DNA from: Prevotella sp. UBA1705
Lineage (GTDB): Bacteria > Bacteroidota > Bacteroidia > Bacteroidales > Bacteroidaceae
Length of the DNA stretch: 64,000 nt
Direction: 5' to 3'
Assembly: GCA_002317385.1 (NCBI GenBank)
Contig: DCJH01000021.1
Coordinates: 78,783 to 142,782 of the forward strand
The position numbers were made by a program, and so were the translations under genes. Each line of letters begins with the position of its first letter. The first letter of the stretch is position 1. Under the pieces are notes generated by a model, which was not told the origin of the DNA, made no database searches, and saw only the letters and a list, made by a program, of their open reading frames with translations. This document shows positions 46,961-54,582 of the stretch, piece after piece.

Positions 46961-47048
46961 AAATAAGGTACTAATCGCGATGCGATGAGGTAGTAAAGGC
47001 GGGGCGAAAAGGTACTAATCGTGCGACGATTACTACCTGATCGCGAAG
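46961..47048 (-). repeat. Family C compound palindrome, copy 2
   Basis: This 80-bp stretch is the reverse complement of 5851-5932 with few changes: GGTACTAATCGCGATGCGAT, then GAGGTAGTAAAGGCG and a second GGTACTAATCGTGCGACGAT. The copies are about 41 kb apart and inverted. Confidence 0.8.
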
Positions 47049-47118
47049 CCCCTGCTACAAGGCCTTTCTGTCGGGGCATAGAGGCCTGTTGGAGCCCTCG
47101 ACAAAAGAGCACGAAAAA

Positions 47119-47183
47119 CCCCGGTGAGACGCTGGGGGAGCGGAGCCCAACGTGGCCCTCACCCCTGCAGCATCTCACCGGGG
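47119..47183 (-). terminator. Terminator of nhaD
   Basis: On the minus strand CCCCGGTGAGATGCTG pairs with CAGCGTCTCACCGGGG (one mismatch), followed by TTTTTCG. The loop is about 33 nt and G/C-rich. It lies 23 bp after the nhaD stop. Confidence 0.85.
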
Positions 47184-47205
47184 AACGTATCTTAGAGAAA
47201 ACTCT

Positions 47206-48567
47206 TTAGAGAGGAGTGGTGAAGATGAAAGTACGGATGACCCAATAGCTCAGTATGCCGGCGAGATAGCCCACCAGTGCTATCCAGCTCACACGCTTCA
47301 TATACCATCCGAAGGTTATCTTCTCCAAGCCCATCACCACCACGCCGGCGGCAGAGCCGATGATGAGGATGGAGCCACCCACGCCGGCACAGTAGGCCAG
47401 CAACTGCCAGAAGATGCCATCTACAGCCATATCGCCTGTGGGAGCCACGGGATACATACCCATGCAGCCGGCCACGAGAGGCACGTTGTCGACAATGCTC
47501 GACAGGATACCGATGATGCCCGTCACGGCATAGTGGTTGCCCGCAAACGCGGTGTTGAGTCCCTGACCGAGCATGGTGAGCACGCCCACTTCCTCCAGAC
47601 AGGCCACGGCCATGAGGATGCCAAGGAAGAAGAGAATGGTAGACATATCAATGTTGCGCAGCAGGTTGACCACGCGCTTCTTGGTGCCGCCCTCATCGTT
47701 TCCACGATGCAGATTGCGGTAGAACACCTCGGTGACAATCCATAGCACGCTCAGCACAAACAGGATTCCCACAAACGGTGGCAGGCCGGTGATGCCCTTG
47801 AACACGGGCACGAACATCAGACCACCCACGCCGATGAAGAACACCACCTTGCGCTGGGCCGACGAGAAGTCGAGCAACTCGTAGTCGCTCTTCATGGCCA
47901 GCGGCTCCTCGGAGTCGAGACTGCCCTTGAGCGAATATTGCAGGATGAAGGCCGGAAGCACCATCGAGATGACCGAGGGCACCACAATCTCGGAGATTAC
48001 ACCCAAGGCGGTGATCACTCCCTTATTCCACAGCATGATGGTGGTCACGTCGCCGATGGGCGAGAAGGCTCCTCCAGAGTTGGCCGCGATAATCACCAGC
48101 GCTGCGTAGATGATGCGGTCGTTGTGGTCGTGCACCAGTTTGCGCAGTATCATCACCATCACAATGCTCGTGGTGAGGTTGTCGAGGATGGCCGAGAGAA
48201 TGAAGGTCATGAAGGCAATGCGCCACAGCAGGGCACGCTTGCTCTTCGACTTCATCACGGTGCGCACCCAGTTGAATCCGCCGTTCTGGTCTACAATCTC
48301 GACGATGGTCATGGCACCCATGAGGAAGAACAGCGTGGTGGCCGTGCCGCCGAGGTGGTGCTCAATGGTGTTGCTCACCTCGTGGATGAGTTCCTGACCG
48401 GTGAAACCATGGATATAACTATCCGGAGAAATCATAAAGAGGGTCCAGCAGGCCACAAACATCAGTAGGGCCACTGCAGCCTTGTTCACTTTCGTAACGC
48501 TCTCGACGGCTATAAAGAGGTAGCCAATGCAGAAAGTGATGACAATTGCAATTGTTAATGGTGACAT
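47206..48567 (-). CDS. nhaD: Na+/H+ antiporter of NhaD type
   Basis: A 453-residue inner-membrane protein with 12 or so hydrophobic segments that exchanges Na+ or Li+ for H+. The NhaD pattern is visible in LSAILDNLTTSIVMV and in AANSGGAFSPIGDVTTIMLW, segments that hold the conserved Asp and Ser/Thr residues. An extension of 13 residues upstream is possible but polar; the ATG at 48567 begins the first helix. It has its own promoter and terminator, so it is a single-gene unit. Confidence 0.93.
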   Translation of the reverse strand: MSPLTIAIVITFCIGYLFIAVESVTKVNKAAVALLMFVACWTLFMISPDSYIHGFTGQELIHEVSNTIEHHLGGTATTLFFLMGAMTIVEIVDQNGGFNWVRTVMKSKSKRALLWRIAFMTFILSAILDNLTTSIVMVMILRKLVHDHNDRIIYAALVIIAANSGGAFSPIGDVTTIMLWNKGVITALGVISEIVVPSVISMVLPAFILQYSLKGSLDSEEPLAMKSDYELLDFSSAQRKVVFFIGVGGLMFVPVFKGITGLPPFVGILFVLSVLWIVTEVFYRNLHRGNDEGGTKKRVVNLLRNIDMSTILFFLGILMAVACLEEVGVLTMLGQGLNTAFAGNHYAVTGIIGILSSIVDNVPLVAGCMGMYPVAPTGDMAVDGIFWQLLAYCAGVGGSILIIGSAAGVVVMGLEKITFGWYMKRVSWIALVGYLAGILSYWVIRTFIFTTPL

Positions 48568-48634
48568 TGATAGTTGAATTTGATAATGATTGCGCTTGGT
48601 AGACACGACAAAACCTCATCGGTCTGAAGCGATG

Positions 48635-48642
48635 CAAAGGTA
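48635..48642 (-). promoter_or_regulatory. Promoter -7 element for nhaD
   Basis: Minus-strand TACCTTTG followed by CATC, 68 bp from the nhaD ATG at 48567. It fits TAnnTTTG, without a clear -33 box. The DNA from 48643 to 48919 holds no gene I can support. Confidence 0.55.
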
Positions 48643-48924
48643 GTAAAAATATCATGATCAAGTACTAAAAAGCAAAAAAATTATAATGAGTCCAAAGAAA
48701 ATTTATAGGCCATCATTTGGCGGGGCTGGTGTTTCGGCGGTTTCTTCCTATGGAGCAGGCAGTTTCGTGGGTGCTTCGTGCTACCTCCGAGGCGCCTTGC
48801 GGGGCATGGTTTCAGGCCATGGAAACAGCGCCCCGGCCCTCTCCTGCCTCATGGTTCCGATGGTCGAGGCATCGGGGCGACGGCGGGCCGTTGGTTGAAG
48901 CAATAGGCCCATTGGCTGAATATT

Positions 48925-48957
48925 TTTGCAACTTACCTCCTCTTTTCTCTATATTTG
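48925..48957 (+). promoter_or_regulatory. Promoter of the beta-helix lipoprotein gene
   Basis: TTTG at 48925-48928, 21 nt, TATATTTG at 48950-48957. A second TATTTTTG lies at 48921 and could be an upstream start. The leader to the ATG at 49037 is about 72 nt. Confidence 0.68.
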
Positions 48958-49036
48958 CCGAAAAACAGACGGGCAGGGCAAACCTCTGCACCTGCCCAAC
49001 GCAGACAACAGGAATAGTAATATCAAGTTTAGGATT

Positions 49037-50806
49037 ATGAAAAGAAATCTCAATCTGTTTATCATCGCAGCGGCCACACTGCTCGCCGCCTGCTCTTCGG
49101 GAGGAGAGTTGCTCGACGAGGAGACCAGCTCTGCCAGCTATCCCACATCATCTGCCACCTCCTCGGGGTCGGCCAGTACATCTACAGCCAATAGTGATCT
49201 GAGCAGCCTCGACGTGGCCATCGACTCCACCGCCCTATCGGAGACGGAGACCGTACCCACAGACAACGAGGACTATGTGGAGAACTACTCGGCATCCAAC
49301 ACCATCTACATCCATTACAACGGCACGTCGGCCAGCTACACGGGTAGCGCATCGGGCGTGAGTGTCGATGTGAGCGGGGCCGACGTAACGGTCACCTCGA
49401 CCACCGCGGGGATGAACTATGTGCTCAGCGGCACCACCACCGACGGTAGTTTCAAGGTGGCTTCGAGCGATAACAACAAGAAATTTGAACTCACCCTCGC
49501 CGGAGTGAGCATCACCAACGGCGACGGTCCGGCCATCAACATCCAGTCGGGCAAGCGCACCTATGTGGTGCTGAAAGACGGAACCTATAACCATCTGGCC
49601 GATGGCACAAGCTATGCCTCCAGCACCGAAGACCAGAAAGGCACGCTATTCAGCGAGGGCGAGCTGCTCTTCTCGGGCAAAGGTCACCTCAGCGTGGACG
49701 CCAATGCCAAGGCAGGAATAGCCAGCGACGACTATATCCTGATACGCCCCGGAACCAATATCTACGTGAACGCCTCTCAAGGCAATGGCATCAAGGCCAA
49801 CGATGGTATAGAAGTGGCCGGCGGTGTGGTCAATGTGGAGGTGTCGGGGACGGCAGCCAAGGGTCTCTCTACCGATGGTTACTACACCCAGTCGGGCGGC
49901 CGCGTGACGGCCATCACCACCGGAGGCGCGGAGTATGATGCCGACGACAAGGACGTGAGCGGCTCAGCAGGCGTGAAAGCCGACTCCACTCTCACTGTAG
50001 ACGGCGGCTCGCTGCTGGTGAAGAGCACCGGAGCGGGAGGCAAAGGACTGAGCAGCGACCAGCAGATTATCATCAACGACGGCGTGGTGAAGGCCGTGAC
50101 CACGGGCAAGACCTATACCTATAGCAGTAGTCTGGACAGCAAGGCGAAGGGCATCAAGGCCGACGGCAACCTGGCCATCCATGGCGGCGCCGTGATGGTG
50201 AAAGCCACCGGAGGCGAGGGCTCGGAGGGTATCGAGGCCAAGGGAACGCTCACCATCACAGGCGGAACGACCGAGGTGTATGGCTACGACGACGCCATCA
50301 ACTCGGCACTCGACCTCACCATCAGCGGCGGATACGTCTATGCTTTCAGCATCAACAACGACGGCATAGACTCCAACCGCAATCTTTACCTCAAGGGCGG
50401 CACCACCCTGGCCTATGGCACCACCCAGCCGGAGTGCGGCATAGATGCCGCCGAGGGCTACAGTGTCTACATCACGGGGGGCACTCTCTTTGCCGTGGGC
50501 GGTGGTGAGAGCTATCCCAGTTCATCGTCTACGCAGCCGAGCATTGTCTTTGGCGGGTCTGTGGGCTCAGGTTCGACCATTGCCCTTGTCAACGGCACCA
50601 CCCAGGTGGCCAGCTATGTCATGGGCCGCAGCTACGGAAGCAGTGTCAGCATCCTGATGTCGGCACCCGGACTGGTCAAGGGCAGCAGCTACACCGTGAC
50701 CGTAGACGGCGCTACCGTGGGCACCATCTCCTCGCTCTCGTCGCCCTACTCCACCATCGGCTCAGTGTCCTCGGGCATGGGCGGAGGTCGTCCCGGGGGA
50801 TGGTAA
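49037..50806 (+). CDS. Lipoprotein with Cthe_2159-type carbohydrate-binding beta-helix
   Basis: A 589-residue protein with a lipoprotein signal (lipobox LLAAC near residue 19). After a Ser/Thr-rich tether of about 60 residues comes a long run of short beta repeats such as GIKANDGIEVAGG, KGLSSDQQIIINDG and GIEAKGTLTITGG. These fit the Cthe_2159 family, a parallel beta-helix that binds acidic polysaccharides, with Asp-rich calcium sites. The end is Gly-rich (MGGGRPGGW). It probably sits on the cell surface and holds or binds sugar polymers. It has its own promoter and no obvious operon partners. Confidence 0.86.
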   Translation: MKRNLNLFIIAAATLLAACSSGGELLDEETSSASYPTSSATSSGSASTSTANSDLSSLDVAIDSTALSETETVPTDNEDYVENYSASNTIYIHYNGTSASYTGSASGVSVDVSGADVTVTSTTAGMNYVLSGTTTDGSFKVASSDNNKKFELTLAGVSITNGDGPAINIQSGKRTYVVLKDGTYNHLADGTSYASSTEDQKGTLFSEGELLFSGKGHLSVDANAKAGIASDDYILIRPGTNIYVNASQGNGIKANDGIEVAGGVVNVEVSGTAAKGLSTDGYYTQSGGRVTAITTGGAEYDADDKDVSGSAGVKADSTLTVDGGSLLVKSTGAGGKGLSSDQQIIINDGVVKAVTTGKTYTYSSSLDSKAKGIKADGNLAIHGGAVMVKATGGEGSEGIEAKGTLTITGGTTEVYGYDDAINSALDLTISGGYVYAFSINNDGIDSNRNLYLKGGTTLAYGTTQPECGIDAAEGYSVYITGGTLFAVGGGESYPSSSSTQPSIVFGGSVGSGSTIALVNGTTQVASYVMGRSYGSSVSILMSAPGLVKGSSYTVTVDGATVGTISSLSSPYSTIGSVSSGMGGGRPGGW

Positions 50807-50836
50807 TGAGGAAAAACTGCGCGGATTTAAGGTGTT

Positions 50837-51088
50837 CATGGAGTCAGAGGAGTTAAAGAAGTTAGGGAGAAAGAGGGAGTTAAGAAGTTAAGGAAGTTAA
50901 AGGAATTAAGACAATAGTCTGCTCATAGAATTGCCTCTCCGATGCTTTGACGTAGCATCCCAGTAGCTTAGAAGTGGCATTTAATTTCCAGAAAGTAGCT
51001 TACCGGTTTCTTGAGAGTAATGTCTTTAACTCCTTTAACGTCCTTAACTTCTTTAACTCCCCCTCCCTTTAACTCCTCAGACCTCTTT
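50837..51088. repeat. Inverted pair of AAGTTAAG-type purine-rich tracts
   Basis: 50837-50912 is a run of GTTAAAGAAGTTAGG and GTTAAGAAGTTAAGG units; 51023-51088 is the inverse, made of CTTTAACTCC, CCTTAACTTC and TTTAACTCC. The 110-bp space between them holds no gene. The two arms could pair as a long stem upstream of the histidine kinase gene. The second arm begins inside the longer kinase frame and may overlap its leader. Confidence 0.65.
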
Positions 51089-51145
51089 CTCTCCATGAAA
51101 AGCAATACCAACCTATATTCAACGTTATACCAACAAACGAGGCTT

Positions 51146-52345
51146 ATGAAGCATTTTACACGATGTAGCAAGGAAAATCTGATTTATATTGGGCTGTGGA
51201 TCATCCTATTTCTCACCCCAGTGGTCAGTCTATATTTCCGTACCGCCACCGACAGTCACCTGCAATTCCAGTGGAGCGAGGTGTTCCATGTGTGGCTGGT
51301 GTTTGCCGTCTACCTCCTCATCTTCCTGATACACAACATCATTCTGGCACCCATCCTCATCTATAAGCACAATACTCTGATGTATATCGCCACCACCTTG
51401 TGCCTACTCGGGGTGTTTGTTACCTTTGAATGCATGAACCGCCCCGACAGGGCAAGGCGGCCCCGACAGGAGATGGTCAGCCCTCCCGTGCGCCCCCAGG
51501 GGGCCGACGGCTCACGCACCATGGGGCCGGCGTTCGGCCCCAACGGTCGCAGGCAGGGCAGCCCACAGCATCCCGACGACCGCATGCACCAGCCACCGAT
51601 GTTCTTGGGCATGATAGACTTCGTGGGAGCACTGATTCTTGTGGGACTCCTCGGACTGAATCTCGGCGTGAAACTCTATTTCAAGAATGAGAAAGACTAT
51701 GATGATCTTCAGAAGTTGGAGAAGCAGAGCCTACAGCAACAGCTCGAATATCTGAAGTATCAGATTAATCCCCACTTCTTCATGAATACCCTAAACAACA
51801 TCCATGCGCTGGTTGACATCGACTCTGAAAAGGCCAAAGCCAGTATCGTGGAGCTGTCGAAGATGATGCGCTACGTGCTCTACGAGGGCGATAAGAGCAT
51901 GATTCCGCTGCAAAAGGAGGTGGCTTTTCTCCACAACTACATCCGACTGATGCAACTGCGCTATAGCAACCGCGTGCAGGTGACGCTCGATATTCCCGAC
52001 AATCTGCCCGACGGACAGGTGCCGCCACTGCTGCTCATCACCTTCGTGGAGAACGCTTTCAAGCATGGGGTGAGCTATCAGAAGGACAGTTTCATCGATA
52101 TTGTGATGGACATGGACAACGGCAACCTCTTCTTCCACTGCCTCAACAGCAAACAACCCATAGATGTTTCCACGCCCGGAACAGAGCCGCAGGAGCATGG
52201 AGTAGGGCTGAAGAATGTGCGACAGCGCCTCGACCTTATCTATGGCGACACCTATCGGCTCGACATCCAAGACCACGAGGAGAGCTATGACGTGCAGCTT
52301 TATCTTCCTTTTGTGAAGCAAGATGCGCCCAACAACAAGCGGTAA
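51146..52345 (+). CDS. LytS-type sensor histidine kinase
   Basis: A 399-residue membrane kinase of the His_kinase (PF06580) group. Four hydrophobic segments lie in the first 200 residues; between the third and fourth is an unusual Arg/Pro/Gly-rich loop of about 50 residues. A short coiled coil leads to the phosphorylation motif QINPHFFMNTL and then an ATPase domain with DNLPDG, FVENAFKHG and GVGLKNVRQRL. It should phosphorylate the LytTR regulator encoded 81 bp downstream. An ATG at 51095 (17 more residues) is an alternative. Confidence 0.9.
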   Translation: MKHFTRCSKENLIYIGLWIILFLTPVVSLYFRTATDSHLQFQWSEVFHVWLVFAVYLLIFLIHNIILAPILIYKHNTLMYIATTLCLLGVFVTFECMNRPDRARRPRQEMVSPPVRPQGADGSRTMGPAFGPNGRRQGSPQHPDDRMHQPPMFLGMIDFVGALILVGLLGLNLGVKLYFKNEKDYDDLQKLEKQSLQQQLEYLKYQINPHFFMNTLNNIHALVDIDSEKAKASIVELSKMMRYVLYEGDKSMIPLQKEVAFLHNYIRLMQLRYSNRVQVTLDIPDNLPDGQVPPLLLITFVENAFKHGVSYQKDSFIDIVMDMDNGNLFFHCLNSKQPIDVSTPGTEPQEHGVGLKNVRQRLDLIYGDTYRLDIQDHEESYDVQLYLPFVKQDAPNNKR

Positions 52346-52426
52346 CCGCCCGTTTTCCGTGAGATATAATAGTAGACAGAGGGGCTAAGACGAAGCATGC
52401 CCACTACATCGCAAACAAGACTGACT

Positions 52427-53281
52427 ATGAATGAAAGATTGATCAAGTGTCTGGCCATAGACGACGAGCCGCTGGCGCTCCACCAATTGGCCGCCTACAT
52501 CCGCAAAGTACCGTTCTTAGAGCTGGTGGCCGAGTGCTCAAGTGCCATCGAAGCCAAGCGAATACTCGACGAGGAACTGATAGATGCCATCTTCTGCGAC
52601 ATCAATATGCCCGACCTCAACGGCATGGACTTCGTGAAAAGTCTGGCTGCTCCGCCCCTCGTGGTGTTTACCACGGCCTACGCCGACTATGCCATCGAGG
52701 GATATAAGGTAGATGCTATAGACTATCTCTTGAAGCCTTTCGGCCTCGACGAGTTCCGCAAGGCTGCCCAGCGAGTGCGCGACCGTCTGCCACACTCGCC
52801 GCTCTCCTTCCCCCGTGAGCCCACTCCCGCTCTGCAATCGGGCTCTCCCGTTTCCCCAAACCCATCTGTTCCTGCTACCCCCTCCCCTGCAGAGGAAGGT
52901 CGGGACAGGGAATTCCTGGAGCCGGAAGGCGGAGATGGCACCCTGTTTGTGAAGACCGACGGGCGCGTAGTGCGCATCAACATCGCCGATATCACCTATG
53001 TGGAGGGCATGAGCGAGTATCTGAAAATCCACCTCGACGGCCTCGACGCTGACGGACGACTGCAGAAACCACTGGTCATCCTGTTCTCCATGAAGCGGCT
53101 GGAGGAGCGATTGCCCAACCATTTCATGCGCATCCACCGGTCTTATCTTGTGAATCTGAAGAAGATTCAGGAGGTAAACAAGAACCGTGTCATCATGGAC
53201 CGCGACACCTATCTACCCATTGGCGACCTCTATCGCGACGCCTTCAACGCCTATATCAACCAGAATTTCCTCGGAAAATAG
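52427..53281 (+). CDS. LytTR-family response regulator
   Basis: A 284-residue regulator: receiver domain (residues 1-120) with the phosphoacceptor Asp58 in FCDINMPDLNG and Lys in LLKPFG, then a Pro/Ser-rich linker (about 125-175), then a LytTR DNA-binding domain ending with FMRIHRSYLVNLKKI. It is the partner of the LytS-like kinase upstream. The linker is much longer than usual and part of it appears to derive from a family A repeat. The ATG at 52427 is preferred over one 30 bp upstream because MNERLIKCLAIDDE is the normal opening. Confidence 0.92.
   Translation: MNERLIKCLAIDDEPLALHQLAAYIRKVPFLELVAECSSAIEAKRILDEELIDAIFCDINMPDLNGMDFVKSLAAPPLVVFTTAYADYAIEGYKVDAIDYLLKPFGLDEFRKAAQRVRDRLPHSPLSFPREPTPALQSGSPVSPNPSVPATPSPAEEGRDREFLEPEGGDGTLFVKTDGRVVRINIADITYVEGMSEYLKIHLDGLDADGRLQKPLVILFSMKRLEERLPNHFMRIHRSYLVNLKKIQEVNKNRVIMDRDTYLPIGDLYRDAFNAYINQNFLGK
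52876..52905 (+). repeat. Family A-like repeat inside the LytTR linker
   Basis: TACCCCCTCCCCTGCAGAGG followed by AAGGTCGGGA, in frame, encoding TPSPAEEGR. It is a weaker match than the other copies. Confidence 0.5.
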
Positions 53282-53328
53282 CGTCTTTTCATCGCCTTTT
53301 CGTTGATTTTCAGCAGCATACAACGCCA

Positions 53329-53365
53329 AACGGCCGGGAAAATCCATTGGATTATCCCGGCCGTT
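53329..53365. terminator. Stem-loop between convergent LytTR gene and asd
   Basis: AACGGCCGGGA pairs with TCCCGGCCGTT, with an inner AATCC/GGATT stem and an ATT loop. No T-run follows, so termination efficiency is uncertain. Confidence 0.72.
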
Positions 53366-53402
53366 GGGTTGTAGGGCAATGCCGACAGAAGCGGCACGGC
53401 AG

Positions 53403-54416
53403 TTATTTCACGTTGCCGACCTTGATGAGATACTCACCAATCTGGATGGCATTGAGGGCGGCGCCCTTGCGAATCTGGTCGCCAGTGAGCCACAAAGTGT
53501 TGCTATTGTCGTCGGCAAGATCCTTGCGAACACGGCCCACATAGACGTCGTCCTTACCCGCACTCTCCAAAGGCATGGGGTAAACATAGTTCTGAGGGTC
53601 GTCGACGAGGGTCACACCGGGGGCTGCCTGCAGTGCCTCGCGAATCTGTTCAACGCTCACAGGCTGCTCGGTCTCGAACCAAACGCTCTCCGAATGGGAG
53701 CGCAGCGAACTCACACGAACACAGGTTGCCGACGTGCGCACATCGGAATGCATGATCTTGCGGGTCTCATTGAACATCTTCATCTCCTCTTTTGTATAGT
53801 CGGTCTCGGTCATCTTGTCAATCTGCGGGATAACATTGTAGGCCAGCTGATGGGGGAACTTACTAATGGTGCTTACCTTACCGGTTTCCACCATCTCCTT
53901 ATACTGCTGCTCAAGCTCCTGCATGGCTGCCGCACCGGCGCCGCTGGCGCTCTGGTAGGAAGACACGTGGACCTTCTTGATATGTGAGATTTTATCGATG
54001 GGATTGAGCACAACGACCATCATAATCGTGGTGCAGTTGGGGTTGGCAATCACGCCACGCGGTCGAACGAGGGCATCCTCGGGGTTGATTTCGGGCACCA
54101 CCAAGGGCACATCGTCGTCCATGCGGAAAGCGCTGGAGTTGTCTATCATCACAGCTCCATACTTGGTGATGGTCTCGAGATACTCTTTGCTGGTGCCTGC
54201 TCCGGCCGATGCGAATACCATGTCCACATCTTTGAAGTCGTCGTTATGCTGCAAAAGCTTCACTTCATATTCCTTACCCTTGAAGCTATACTTTCGTCCG
54301 GCACTACGCTCGGAACCAAATAACACTAAATCATCCAAAGGGAAGTTACGCTCTTCGAGGATGCGCAGGAGCTCCTGTCCTACCGCACCACTGGCGCCAA
54401 CAATTGCTACTCTCAT
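53403..54416 (-). CDS. asd: Aspartate-semialdehyde dehydrogenase
   Basis: A 337-residue NADP-dependent enzyme that makes aspartate semialdehyde, the branch point to lysine/diaminopimelate, threonine and methionine. The N-terminal motif GASGAVG, the active-site NPNCTT with Cys128, SYQSASGAG and the HSESV motif are all present. It supplies the pathway that ddh (17694) completes. It is transcribed alone, with a promoter 35 bp upstream. Confidence 0.96.
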   Translation of the reverse strand: MRVAIVGASGAVGQELLRILEERNFPLDDLVLFGSERSAGRKYSFKGKEYEVKLLQHNDDFKDVDMVFASAGAGTSKEYLETITKYGAVMIDNSSAFRMDDDVPLVVPEINPEDALVRPRGVIANPNCTTIMMVVVLNPIDKISHIKKVHVSSYQSASGAGAAAMQELEQQYKEMVETGKVSTISKFPHQLAYNVIPQIDKMTETDYTKEEMKMFNETRKIMHSDVRTSATCVRVSSLRSHSESVWFETEQPVSVEQIREALQAAPGVTLVDDPQNYVYPMPLESAGKDDVYVGRVRKDLADDNSNTLWLTGDQIRKGAALNAIQIGEYLIKVGNVK

Positions 54417-54450
54417 ACTTTTATACTTCTAAAATTAATACTATCACCTG

Positions 54451-54458
54451 CAAAATTA
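54451..54458 (-). promoter_or_regulatory. Promoter -7 element for asd
   Basis: Minus-strand TAATTTTG followed by CAGG, 35 bp before the asd ATG. It fits TAnnTTTG; the -33 box is not clear. Confidence 0.58.
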
Positions 54459-54555
54459 CAACTTTTCGTGTAATTCAGTGCACAATATGAAACTTTTTTC
54501 AACTTTTGGCCTTACAATCTGTGGCTAACCGAGGTACGGATTGGAATTTTATTGC

Positions 54556-54563
54556 TAACTTTG
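54556..54563 (+). promoter_or_regulatory. Promoter -7 element for the CPA2 antiporter gene
   Basis: TAACTTTG followed by CACAT, 20 bp before the start codon. The leader is short. The asd promoter is divergent, about 100 bp away. Confidence 0.58.
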
Positions 54564-54582
54564 CACATAAACATCCAAGCCC

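Noticed and set aside
48686..49040. Small open frames before the beta-helix lipoprotein
   Set aside because: Compositionally biased, without known motifs, and crossing the promoter region of the lipoprotein gene.
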